In this document: positions 33,021 to 43,452 of the stretch, piece by piece
How the letters are laid out: each line of letters opens with the position of its first letter
Position numbering within the stretch: position 1 is the first letter of the stretch
DNA from: Coenobita brevimanus
Lineage: Eukaryota > Arthropoda > Malacostraca > Decapoda > Coenobitidae
Length of the DNA: 64,000 nt
Direction of reading: 5' to 3'
NCBI GenBank assembly: GCA_032717465.1
Contig: CM064669.1
Span: forward strand, 43,423,767-43,487,766
Position numbers and translations under genes: made by a program
The notes under the pieces: generated by a model
Databases searched by the model: none
What the model was told of the DNA's origin: nothing
Seen by the model: only the letters and a program-made list of their open reading frames with translations

Positions 33021-33110
33021 AGAGGAGATTTTTTGAATTAGAGAGATTAGATATAGTATTATTTTCCTTGTCACTACTAGATGTATCGCCAGTGCTGAAT
33101 GTAATTGTAT

Positions 33111-33385
33111 AGAGGTGGCAAGAACAGACCAGTATAATGATAAGGAAAGGCAAGAATAGACCAGTATAATGATAAGGAAAGGCAAGAATAAACCAGTATA
33201 ATGATAAGGAAAGGCAAGAATAAACCAGTATAATGATAAGGAAAGGCAAGAATAAACCAGTATAATGATAAGGAAAGGCAAGAATAAACCAGTATAATGA
33301 TAAGGAAAGGCAAGAATAAACCAGTATAATGATAAGGAAAGGCAAGAATAAACCAGTATAATGATAAGGAAAGGCAAGAATGGCA
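33111..33385 (+). repeat. 32-bp minisatellite, about 8 copies
   Basis: The unit contains GGCAAGAATAAACCAGTATA and ATGATAAGGAAA. CAAGAAT recurs at 33151 and 33183, giving 32 bp. The period is not a multiple of three, so each minus-strand frame rotates through all three phases of the unit, yet all three frames stay open (78-128 codons). They read the same 32-residue hydrophobic, Leu/Ile/Tyr-rich period. The units are nearly identical. Confidence 0.95.
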
Positions 33386-33534
33386 ATAAAAAACGTCAGA
33401 GATTCAAGGGGTTAAGCAGCAAGGTGTTTCTGGATCCAAAATGGCCGTTGTGTCTGACTGACACCCACCCTCCCTCCTCCGCCCTGTTTGTGATGCAAAG
33501 GAATGTGAGGGTGTGGTGATGAGGGAGCGGGTTA

Positions 33535-34435
33535 GTGATTGACGCTGTACCACCACGCACCTTTACTACCACCATGCACTACATTCACCACCACCATTCA
33601 CCACATTCACCACACCAAAACTTATTCATCACACCATACATTCAACCACTCACATCTCATTTATTAGCTACACCACACGTCATTCACTTCATCACGCCTC
33701 ATCATTACACCACACTTCACTCACCTCACTATACCTCATTCACCTTGCCACACTTCATTCACCTTACCATTCTTCATTCACACCAAACCTCATTCATTGC
33801 ATCACATCTCATTCACCACACCTGCGTCAAAGTAATACTTGATTCACCATATCTGTCATAAACTTCACCCCGTTCATCACACCTGCCATAAACTACACCC
33901 CATTCACCACACCTGCCATTAACTACACCCCATTCACCACATGTCATAAACTTCACCCCCATTCACCACATCTGTCATAAACTTCACCCCGTTCATCACA
34001 CCTGCCATAAACTACACCCTATTCACCACACCTGCCATTAACTACACCCCATTCACCACATGTCATAAACTTCATCCCGTTCATCACACCTGCCATTAAC
34101 TACACCCCATTCACCACACCGGCCATTAACTACACCCCATTCACCACACCGACCATTCACCACACCTGCCATAAACTTCACCCCATTCACCACTCCTGCC
34201 CAAAATTACACCTCATTCACAATGCCTGCCATAAATTACACCCGATTCACCACTCCTGCCGTAAAATACACCAGATTCACAACGTCTCCCATTAACTACA
34301 CATCATTTACAACGCCTGCCATAAACTACACCTCATTCACAACACCTGCCGTAAATTACACCTCATTTACAACGCCTGCCATTAACTACACCCCTGTTAC
34401 CACACCTGCCGTATTACACCTCATTCAACATACCT
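33535..34435 (+). repeat. About 30-bp ATTCACCACACCTGCC minisatellite
   Basis: From about 33850, units of roughly 30-31 bp alternate ATTCACCACACCTGCC with ATAAACTACACCCC or ATTAACTACACC. 33540-33840 is a more degenerate CATTCACC-rich lead-in. Frames here (90-108 codons) are artefacts. Confidence 0.9.
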
Positions 34436-34439
34436 ACAA

Positions 34440-34940
34440 CGTAAAAAGATCCTATCACTGCAATGGTGACGCCTTCAACCCTAGGCCGTCTTAATTTTGG
34501 TAAACGCCAGATGATTATATTTAAATGGAGGGGTTACAGGAGAGAAAACTTTATTCTCTGGAAGAAGGCACCTGTGTGACATATAAAATCATGTTTAAAT
34601 TCAAAGTTGTATTTTATGACAACTTATTAATTGGTACGGGAAGTAATTGGAAAAGTGGACATAATATTCTTACAGTTGAATATTGGAAGAAGCTGTCAAA
34701 AACATTCATTGTCACAATAAATATATGCTCAATCAGTTACATAACCATTTCGATGCTCCCAAATAATTATGTGTTTGTATCATTTTGGGTCAGTGGAGAC
34801 GTAACCACGGAGAGATCATTGATCAGTCACGGCTGCATTCTGTAACTTTGTGCTTCTCCAGAAAAATCAAAGGTGAAATAGATCATACCATGTATCCTCC
34901 TCAGTTTTTCGAATAAAGTTGTTCATGTTTGCTCATTCGA
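34440..34940. other. No gene recognised
   Basis: AT-rich sequence with a 106-codon plus frame (34525-34845) of ordinary composition but no recognisable domain, no start context and no neighbouring exon. I do not call it a gene. Confidence 0.35.
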
Positions 34941-34945
34941 ACACC

Positions 34946-35099
34946 AAGGCTATTTTGTCGAAGGGAGCGGCAGTTGTGGTAGACCCTTCCTGTTTTTATA
35001 CCTTCCTCACACAAGTTAGCATCTGGCTGTTTTGTCGAAGGGAGCTGCAGTCGGGGTAGACCCTTTCTGTTCTCTACACTTTCCTCACACAAGTTGGTT
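34946..35099 (+). repeat. About 77-bp tandem duplication
   Basis: Two units contain TTTTGTCGAAGGGAGC, GGTAGACCC and TTCCTCACACAAGTT, about 85% identical. Confidence 0.88.
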
Positions 35100-35280
35100 A
35101 AGTCTTCTGTAAAATATGCTTTAACCCAGCAGATAACTTATTTTTTGCCTAATATGCCTTCCCTTTTCTATGAACACTATATGAGTATTGTTTTATGTAA
35201 GTAGGTACGTAAATAATTTGTATACCAGACCAAGTAAAATGTAGAAACAGTGAGTAATAGAAGGCTTCTTAGGAGGGAAG

Positions 35281-35281
<1 letters not shown>

Positions 35282-35351
<70 letters not shown>
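35282..35351 (+). repeat. (AC)n microsatellite
   Basis: A perfect run of about 35 units. Confidence 0.95.
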
Positions 35352-35353
<2 letters not shown>

Positions 35354-35524
35354 TCTTCGCCATAATTATTCACTCCAACACTTAAGCATAAATGTTCAAC
35401 ATACTGCATATTGCGAGAGGTTCTATCATTGCAGATACAGAATGAGATCGTGTGAATTAATGACTACTTTTCTAGTACAGCCTCGTGTACGGATACATCG
35501 TATCACTGGGCCACTGATGGGCAG

Positions 35525-35935
35525 AGAGCAAAGTCTACTAATACCAAGTCGGTTCACTTTCCCTCAGTGCGCAGGGAGGCTTGGCTTGTGTGTGACGTCA
35601 GTCGGCTTAAGTAACAGAAAATGTATACAAGGGCAGACTCAAATTAAACATTTATAATAAGGGAAAACGAAGATGGGAAAGAAGTGCGGAACATAGCAGT
35701 AGGTTCCCTCACACCCCTACGCCTTCCCTCACTGATTTCAGTCCCTTCCCTCACTTCGGACTGAAAATGTGTCATGATCTGGAGAGTGCAGCATACATCC
35801 ACTCACCACCACGGTCAGGCGTCAAGTGAACTTGGGTTTCGTGCCAGCTGACGTCACTCCGATGCTCCGCCCCCTGCGCCAGCTTTGACCCGTTTTAGAT
35901 GGAAGTGATCCGACTTGGTATTAGTAGACTTAGGG
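35525..35935. mobile_element. Inverted-repeat element, arms about 80 bp
   Basis: AGTCTACTAATACCAAGTCG at 35532 is inverted at about 35912-35930. The arms can be followed inward through GTGCGCAGGG/CCCTGCGCC to a TGACGTCA palindrome in each arm (35592-35599 and 35849-35856). The roughly 410-bp palindrome with a central loop is MITE-like. The outer limits and target duplication are unclear. Confidence 0.65.
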
Positions 35936-36665
35936 CAGAGAATGCTTACGGGATCATTCCGGACCCTGTACCAGTATACTAAACGATGACAATTTTAGCC
36001 GCTGTTGATAGTACTGCATACTCTGAAACCTGATACTGACGATTGCACAACACACCAGTACCTTCGATTGCGACAATAACTAATTAAACTGTAGCTTCCT
36101 GTCAAAACTAATCCGGAAATTTTAACATGTTCCTTCATTTTCATATCTATGCACTTGTGTGTGCGTGGAATTGCACAAGCAAGTGCACACGCATGTGAGT
36201 TTCTGGACGCGTTTCCAAGCCACCCAGGAGGTAGCGTCCCGGCTCGTTTTTTTTCCAGTGGTGTCCCTGTCCTAACCTGCATTTAGTACAGTCAGGTCCT
36301 GGCCAGGCCTAATCCACCGGGTGTTGGTAGTGGCGGGTGTGGGTGTGTGAGGTACCAGCCAGATGCTTCCGAGCCAAGATTCACTACACAAACTTACCAT
36401 CACTTCCCCGGCCTAACTCAGATCAGTTTTTCCAGGAAGGACAAACACAGGAAAGCACAGACATTTTCCCAACATCATGTTCTTCCTGGGAAAACTAAGG
36501 CTCGTATTCTGGTCACCTCAGGTGACTCTGTAGCGCCTCTTCCTTATCAGTTTATTCTTACATATGCCACGTTAATCTGTGGTGTGTTATTTGTCCAACC
36601 TGTGTCGACCTTTGAAAGACATAAATGTTATGCAAGGGAATAGTCGGGTGTAATATACAAAAGAA
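35936..36665. other. No gene recognised
   Basis: Mixed sequence with open frames of 95-98 codons and no recognisable domain. No repeat is recognised. Confidence 0.35.
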
Positions 36666-36678
36666 AGAGGTGGGAAGG

Positions 36679-36843
36679 CAAAGGGAAATGTTTCCCGCAG
36701 CATGACCTTATTAGATCATATAGCCCTGCTAGGTGAGAGCAGGGCGCTACCCCTCCCTGCATGGCAGCTACCGTGTATAGTTCGAACTCACGACCCTCCG
36801 GTCCCGAGTCCGACGCTCTACCACTGTGCCACCCTGCCCTCAG
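36679..36843 (-). mobile_element. 165-bp tRNA-derived SINE with 13-bp target duplication
   Basis: On the minus strand the head has box A (GGTGGCACAGTGGTAGAGCG, about 36833-36814) and box B (GAGTTCGAACT, about 36788-36778) at tRNA-like spacing. It is followed by a short unrelated body. It is flanked by perfect copies of AGAGGTGGGAAGG at 36666-36678 and 36844-36856, as expected of a LINE-mobilised insertion. There is no A-rich tail, so mobilisation by a partner recognising the 3' end is possible. The perfect duplication implies a fairly recent insertion. Confidence 0.85.
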
Positions 36844-36856
36844 AGAGGTGGGAAGG

Positions 36857-37475
36857 TCTTCCAGTACCTCTTTCCATAGCGAAACAGTGGTATATTTCAC
36901 CTTTATATTCTCTTGTATGACTTTTTACATCTTAACATGGACACAGTTGGCATAAACACAGCATAATATTAACGCGGCATGCACAGAAGTGAGCTGGTAA
37001 GGGAAAGGTGGTATGGAGCCTGCGAGAATACGGGAGCCAGTCTTAGTTAGGAGAGGGTTTTATTGTAAGTTTGTTGATGACTCTGAGCCCTGGACTCCAC
37101 CGAGAAGCATCTTGGGGGGGAGTAGCCCGCGAGTCAGAGATACCCTGCTGGGTCACAAGCCGTGTACCCTTGCCACCCCGTCGCCAGATTACCTCGTGTA
37201 CTGTATGTGTGTGTCTGTGCCGCCACTACCAAAACCAAAGCTAACCAGCCCAACACATCTGCCACCGCGCATCACTTATAGACAACCTGGAGTATCCAAA
37301 CCTGTTGTTGTTCGTTAGTGCAGCTGTGATGTTATATATGAACTGGTTTTATCTTTTCTTAACCCTTACACTACGAGGGCCACCCATAACATAATTAAGA
37401 TCGTTCAGCAATAGCAAGAACCAAATAGTTAAGATTTCTCACGTTCTGAAATGGTTACTGGACACTTGTTAACGG
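36857..37475. other. No gene recognised
   Basis: Mixed sequence. A 101-codon plus frame at 37013-37318 has no recognisable domain. Nothing else is seen. Confidence 0.35.
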
Positions 37476-37487
37476 TGAGACGATGAG

Positions 37488-37680
37488 AGGCCACACATGT
37501 GAAGTGAATAGAAAGGTTTGGCGCAGCAGGAGTGGTATAGTCAATATTTCTTTTATTAGAAGGCTGATGGAGACGATATTCAACATTAGATGAAGTGGAT
37601 AGAAAGGTTTGGCGCAGCAGGAGTGAAATAGTTAACATTTTTTTCATTAAAATGCTGATGAGGACTATTATCCACCTTAG
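37488..37680 (+). repeat. About 90-bp tandem duplication
   Basis: Two copies share GATAGAAAGGTTTGGCGCAG, CAGGAGTG, then ATTAGAAGGCTGATG or ATTAAAATGCTGATG. They are moderately diverged. At 37690-37712, CTTCAGCTGAATAAAATCCT resembles the inverted core of the dispersed family. Confidence 0.75.
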
Positions 37681-37809
37681 ATAACAAGAGGTTTTCTCTT
37701 CAGCTGAATAAAATCCTGTATGTCAACAACAAGAAATAAAGGCCACGATTTTTGTCGCCATTAGAGGCAGTGTTCACCTTCAGTATCCCTTTCATCCATA
37801 CAGATGTGG

Positions 37810-38830
37810 AACTACTTGTAGTTGTGGTAGCGGTGATGGTGGTAGTGGTAAATGGTGGTAGCAGTGATTATAACAGTGGTAATTGTGGTTGTGATGATTA
37901 TAGTAGTGATAGTTATGGTAGTAATGATTATGATAGTCATTGATAATTGTGGAGCAGTAACCGTGGAAATAATGATTGTGGTAATAGTTGTAGTGATGGT
38001 AGTGATGATTATGTTGATAGTAATTGTTACAGTGGTGATTGTGATATTAGTGTTATTTGTGGTGGTGGTTACTAAGATGGTAGTAGTTGAGGCTGTGGTG
38101 ATAGTGATGACAGTGGTAGTTGTGGTAGCGGTACTTATGACGACAGTAGTAGTCGTAGTAATGACGGTGATGATGATAATGGTAATTGTGGTGAGGATGA
38201 GGACCGCGCTATCCGTATTGATGTCGATTGTGGGTATAGTTGTGATGATTGTGCTGGTGATTGTGATGTTGACTATGATGTGATGATTATGCTGGTGATA
38301 GTGATGTTGACTATGATGTGGTGGCGATGGTGCTTATAATTGTGATGATTGTTATGTTGACTATGATGTGATGGTGATGGTGCTTGGTTGTGATGGTTGT
38401 TAGTTTGACTATGATGTGATGGTGATGGTGCTTATAGTTGTGATGATTGTGCTGGTGATTGTGATGTTGACTATGATGTGATGGTGATGGTGCTTATAGT
38501 TGTGATGGTTGTTATGTTGACTGTGATGTGATGGTGATGGTGCTTATAGTTGTGATGATTGTGCTGGTGATTGTGATGTTGACTATGATGTGATGGTGAT
38601 GGTGCTTATAGTTGTGATGATTGTTATGTTGACTATGATGTGATGGTGATGGTGCTTATAGTTGTGATGGTTGTTATGTTGACTATGATGTGATGGTGAT
38701 GGTGCTTATAGTTGTGATGGTTGTGCTGGTGATTGTGATGTTGACTATGATGTGATGGTGATGGTGCTTATAGTTGTGATGGTTGTGCTGGTGATTGTGA
38801 TGTTGACTGTGATAATCGAATCGTCTTGTG
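37810..38830 (+). repeat. GTGATGGT minisatellite with 50/62-bp units
   Basis: From about 38290, GTGCTTATAG recurs at 38428, 38490, 38540, 38602, 38652, 38702 and 38764. Units are thus 50 or 62 bp, differing by a 12-bp GCTGGTGATTGT insert. 37810-38280 is degenerate GTRGTGRT sequence that reappears, diverged, at 45640-45960 and 46340-46640. The Val/Ile-rich frames (up to 143 codons) are artefacts. Confidence 0.92.
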
Positions 38831-39275
38831 GAAGCAGTATTCAAATATAAATGACGTAATCGGGGTGAAGTGGTTAACTTTAATAGTTTATTCACATTTA
38901 AATACAGGTTTACTCATAAACCCGTTTTAATAGATACTAATGCTTGTGTTTTCAGTTATGTGTATATTTTTGCATTGTACAGTACAAGGATCATACTCTG
39001 GATGTAGGTTACATTGTATATCCCATCTCAGACACTTATTAGCTAGTTTAGTTCCATGTCGGTAAATGCCGCTGCACACGCACCCCTCCTGTCCATACAC
39101 ACACCACCACTTACCGTAATTAGGGCAGGTGATTCAGGTGTGGTATAATGACATTAGCAGGCTTTTAATGACGTGATGATTTGCCATGTGGGGAGTAGGC
39201 AAAATCTTAAGAAACTACACCAACGCACTGGCCCTCTTAAATTTGTGTCATTAATGACTGTATGGCAAACAAAGG
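38831..39275. other. No feature recognised
   Basis: AT-rich sequence between a minisatellite and a LINE fragment. No gene is recognised. Confidence 0.4.
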
Positions 39276-39279
39276 TTTC

Positions 39280-40035
39280 CTATCTATCTATTGCCAGACG
39301 CCTCAATCCCGTTTGGGGTGGCCACAAACAAATCGCCTCCACGTCGCCCTGTCCCCCGCCATTTCACTGCCCTGCTCCCAACTCACACCCCCCTCTCTCA
39401 TATACCTCTCCACCCCATCCCTCCATCTCATCCTCGGCCTCCCCCTCCTTCTTCCCCCCTCCACCTCACTCACATACTCTCTCTTCGTCAGTCTCTCACC
39501 CTCCATCCTCTCCACATGGCCAAACCACCTCAGTGTCTTCCTCATAACGCTTCCTATCACATCCACATCCACACCACAACGCTTCTTTATATCCTCATTC
39601 GTCAGCCTGTCTCTCCATGTGACTCCACAGGGTCCTCTTAAATAACTCATTTCCACCGCTCTCACTCTTGACTTGTGTCCTTCCAACAACGTCCAAGCTT
39701 CACTTCCATACGTTAGAGTTGGTATCACAACACTGTCATGTAGTAACTTTTTCACTTGCATGCTCACTTCCCTGTTTCTTATCTGGTTTCAAAGAACCAG
39801 CAACCTTTCTTCCCTGCTGTACCCTTTCAAGCATTTCACCCTCCAAACCTCCATCCTTACTCATCACACTACCCAAGTACTTAAACGTACTCACATTTTC
39901 CAATTCCTCACCATCCAACCTCGCTGTACATTCAGTGACTTCACCTCTCTCATAGACCATCACTTTACTCTTCCCTACATTCACCTTTAGATTCCGTTTC
40001 TTACACACTCTCCCAAACTCGCCCACCAGGTTTCC
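39280..40035 (-). pseudogene. LINE 3' fragment: RT thumb and C-terminal region, frameshifted
   Basis: Two overlapping minus-strand frames (about 40026-39736, then 39767-39303) together read the region after the RT catalytic core. A KSKVMVYERG-like segment and FKYLGSVMSKDGG come first, then PTLTYGSEAWTL, RWFGHVERM and a GGRRRGRPRMRW-type basic end. This is characteristic of non-LTR retrotransposons. The frames are separated by a frameshift near 39770-39790, so the copy is dead. The 3' end is followed by a short TAGATAGATAGG run at 39279-39292 (minus strand), a plausible simple-repeat tail. RT catalytic motifs upstream are absent (5' truncation near 40035). It is not the missing half of the fragment at 31760-32304, because the order would be wrong for one minus-strand element. 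Confidence 0.82.
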
Positions 40036-40973
40036 TGATTCATAAAATATACTCGTACCACTACTGTATGCGCCGTTAAAATCAGCGGAATCTTCTCAGA
40101 GTTTATGAAATGGTTCATTGTTAAATATTCTGCGAGTATGTAAAACACTAATATAAATTATAATCCTGCCTTCGTTGTTAGTGGGACAGTAAACCATCAT
40201 ACCAGACATGAACCGCCATTACGTGTGGCAGCGTAAGCATCATCGCACGCCTTGACGCCACCCCATGTGTTACACCCGAACACGAACACCGAGGGTGACA
40301 AGAACAGTCCGGGAAAAAGTTGACCCACTGGTCACACTTACGTCATGTCGGTCACTTTCCGCCGTGAAACATCGTATCAAGGATAATCATCTATAGCCAG
40401 AGGAACATACCAATCAACTTAGAAATATTAGCCAGCAAGGAAAAGTGAAAAGCAGGAGACTTGGGAATATTAACTAGCAGAGAAAAGTGAGAAGCAGAAG
40501 AGCTTTTGCCCCAGACTGAACTATTAGCCGACCTGCTCACACACAAGCCCCGCAGGAGTTGAAAAATCGCTTGTTGTTCCTCAGCTGTGTCGTATTTGAG
40601 TTTCCAGAGTCGAGTTTCCTTTACACAGTGGTTCCTGTGTAAGAAAGAATTTCTGCTGTGAGAAAGAGAGAAAGAGAGAGAGAGTTAAACTGTATGGCTT
40701 GAACTAGATACTTCTCTTTCTTTTGCGTTTCATAGCTTTACCTTCTTGGAAACATTTTCTCTGTGGCTCTTTATTGTAAAAAAAAAAAAAAAAATTGTTT
40801 AGCATTTTCGTGTTTTTTTTAAACTTTTTGAAACGTTGCATTTTTGTAAGTTTTCTTACTGTTAACAATGGATTTTCAGGAGCGTTCTGAGGTGCAAGTG
40901 TAATCGTCCATCGCTAGTAGGAGTAATAAGAGAAAATTCGTGTCCTTGGGTTTTATCCCTTCAGTACGGTGAA

Positions 40974-41004
<31 letters not shown>

Positions 41005-41050
41005 TGCTTTAGCTCACTAACCTATGACGTATTTTTAATGATATTTTTAC
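40036..41050. other. No gene; poly-A and (TTA)n runs
   Basis: An A17-type run lies near 40779, a T-rich stretch near 40812, and (ATT)n at 40976-41002. Near 40420-40500, a phrase ending GAAAAGTGARAAGCAG is duplicated (about 55 bp apart). Nothing coding. Confidence 0.5.
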
Positions 41051-41054
41051 TATA

Positions 41055-41325
41055 ACCAAACGAGTTCATTCAGCTGTGGGAGGGACATCAAGTTGTGAAG
41101 AGCTACATGGAGATTTTCTATCACCATCTCTGCAGTTTTCTTCTGCTAATTTAATATAATCTTTTGGAAGTAGTAAAAATAAACTACAACAGCAGGTGAT
41201 GGGATTCAGGGGGTTGCTTTGGCCACCACTGGACGATTTTATGCAATATGGATGTCTTATCGCGAAGTAAATAAAGGCTGTATCTAACCCCTCCGGTTCG
41301 ACAAGTCTAGGAGAGCCACCTGGTA
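41055..41325 (+). repeat. Two dispersed-family copies
   Basis: The first (about 41058-41105) reads AACGAGTTCATTCAGCTGTG. The second (about 41225-41320) reads TGGACGATTTTATGCAATAT, then AATAAAGGCTGTATCTAACC, then CCTCCGGTTCGACAAGTCTA. The second has all blocks in order. Confidence 0.6.
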
Positions 41326-41700
41326 GTGAAGCCATTACATAACTATACATACATCCTGCACTTCCAAAACTCTATCCAAAGCTGGGTAAGTCGTCAGGCG
41401 AAAGCAAGCTTAAAACAGAAATCAGTTTTGAGGCAGAATAAACGAATTTGTGTATATGTAGGAAAACAAGTACTGGTATTGAAATCTACAGTCAAGTGTG
41501 TTGTATCTTATCGTAACAGTATTTCTGATGGGTACTATGATGGATTACAGGTTCAGTTAGTGATGTAATAAATTAGTGATGTAATAGTTTATTTAGGTAG
41601 ACGCCGGAAAATATGGTAATCAGTGCAGCTTAGAAAAGATTTGCCGTGCTGACTGGGTTGCATCTAAGTCAGAAAAGTAAGTGCAGGAGTCGTATATTAG

Positions 41701-41860
41701 TCGGCTGGTGGCTTAGTGGTTAGAACGCCCCTGTAGGAGTGACGGCCTGCCATAGGTTCCTTCCCCAAGAGGTGACTGGACGCTTTTCCATCATGTATTG
41801 CCACCGGGGGATAGAGGCTGGTCATCCACCCTTATATGTTCCCAGACTCGGGACATTACA
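41701..41860 (+). mobile_element. tRNA-derived SINE head (tentative)
   Basis: TGGCTTAGTGGTTAGAACGC at about 41708-41727 is a good Pol III box A. The downstream ATAGGTTCCTTCC at about 41752-41764 is a weak box B. It runs up to the minisatellite at 41875. No target duplication was found. Confidence 0.45.
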
Positions 41861-41874
41861 AGGGTGTAAAATGA

Positions 41875-42797
41875 GACTGGCTGTTACCGTCACAGTCATA
41901 CTGGCTGTTACCGTCACCATCATACTGGCTGTTACCGTCACCATCATACTGGCTGTTACCGTCACCATCACCATCATACTGGCTGTTACCGTCACCATCA
42001 TACTGGCTGTTACCGTCACCGTCATACTGGCTGTTACCGTCACCGTCATACTGGCTGTTACCGTCACCATCATACTGGCTGTTACCGTCACCATCATACT
42101 GGCTGCTACCGTCACCATCATACTGGCTGCTACCGTCACCATCACCATCATACTGGCTGCTACCGTCACCATCATACTGGCTGTTACCGTCACCATCACC
42201 ATCATACTGGCTGTTACCGTCACCATCACCATCATACTGGCTGTTACCGTCACCATCACCATCATACTGGCTGTTACCGTCACCATCACCATCATACTGG
42301 CTGTTACCGTCACCATCATACTGGCTGCTACCGTCACCATCATCATCATACTGGCTGCTACCGTCACCATCATACTGGCTGTTACCGTCACCATCATACT
42401 GGCTGTTACCGTCACCGTCATACTGGCTGTTTCCGTCACCATCATACTGGCTGTTACCGTCACCGTCATACTGGCTGTTACCGTCACCGTCATACTGGCT
42501 GTTTCCGTCACCGTCATACTGGCTGTTACCGTCACCATCATACTAGCTGTTACCGTTACCATCACCATCATACTGACTGATACCGTCACCATCATACTGG
42601 CTGTTACCGTCACCATCATACTGGCTGCTACCGTCACCATCACCATCATACTGGCTGTTGCCGTCACCGTCATACTGGCTAATACCGTCACCGTCATTCT
42701 GGCTGGTACCGTCACCGTCATTCTGGCTAATACCGTCACCGTCATACTGGCTGTTACCGTCACCGTCATACTGGCTGTTACCGTCACCGTCACACTA
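41875..42797 (+). repeat. 24-bp CTGGCTGTTACCGTCACC minisatellite
   Basis: About 36 units of 24 bp (CTGGCTGTTACCGTCACCAT...). Some are 30 bp through a duplicated CACCAT hexamer, with ATC/GTC and GTT/GCT variants. All unit sizes are multiples of 3, so frames are open on both strands (374 codons plus, 323 minus), reading AVTVTIIL or SMMVTVTA periods. No promoter, domain or start context supports a protein. Confidence 0.95.
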
Positions 42798-43008
42798 TGT
42801 ATCTGTCTTCAACAAAGCACACATGGTTGGCTACTAATTAGTCCCACTCCACCCTCAGGCTGATTGTGCCGTTTGTAGTTGAATAGTGTCCTCTGATGTG
42901 GGAGTCTTGGGTCACAGTGCAGCGAGTTCCATGGTGTTAGTTTTGCCCGACGTTGTGGGTACTGGGGAGATGAAAGAGTGAGGGAAACCCGCCAGCAAGT
43001 ACAGTAAC

Positions 43009-43011
<3 letters not shown>

Positions 43012-43093
<82 letters not shown>
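43012..43093 (+). repeat. Compound (TC)n-(CA)n microsatellite
   Basis: A TC run to 43060 directly joins a CA run to 43093. Confidence 0.95.
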
Positions 43094-43096
<3 letters not shown>

Positions 43097-43452
43097 TTTA
43101 TCTGATCTCTGCCATTTACCCAAACATTCGTAAAGCATTCTGTCATTTTTGTATCCATAATTTTTCTCTCTTACTAAAAGAATTTTCTTCTACTGTTTAT
43201 CCATTTTTGATAATCAGAAAATCGACTGCCACATCACCAAAAATTCTACCTTTTTTTTTTTTTTTTTCCATAAAATCTCTGTCAGAGTTACGTCAAAACA
43301 TTCTTCTGTTACCGTCTTTTTCCTCAAGCTTTACTACTGTTCCACAAAATATCTTCTGCTACTCCTCTACCGTATTTTAAAATTGTTCTAATAAAATTTC
43401 TTAACCACTGATACGTCAAACATTCTTGATATTACGACAAAGTTTTTTTCAC
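43094..43452. other. Degenerate TTCTRYYRTTACC-like repeats, no gene
   Basis: AT-rich sequence with a T17-type run near 43250. Loosely repeated phrases resemble those inside the duplicated unit that follows. No gene. Confidence 0.4.

Noticed and set aside
34525..34845. 106-codon frame of ordinary composition
   Set aside because: No recognisable domain, no splice-linked neighbours and AT-rich surroundings. This length is expected by chance in 64 kb.
36778..36840. Functional tRNA gene on the minus strand
   Set aside because: Box A and box B are present, but the acceptor stem does not pair. The sequence continues as a SINE bounded by a 13-bp target duplication.
41739..42863. 374-codon plus-strand frame of Ile/Val/Thr repeats
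   Set aside because: The opposite strand is equally open. The period of 24/30 bp explains it, and no signal or domain flanks it.
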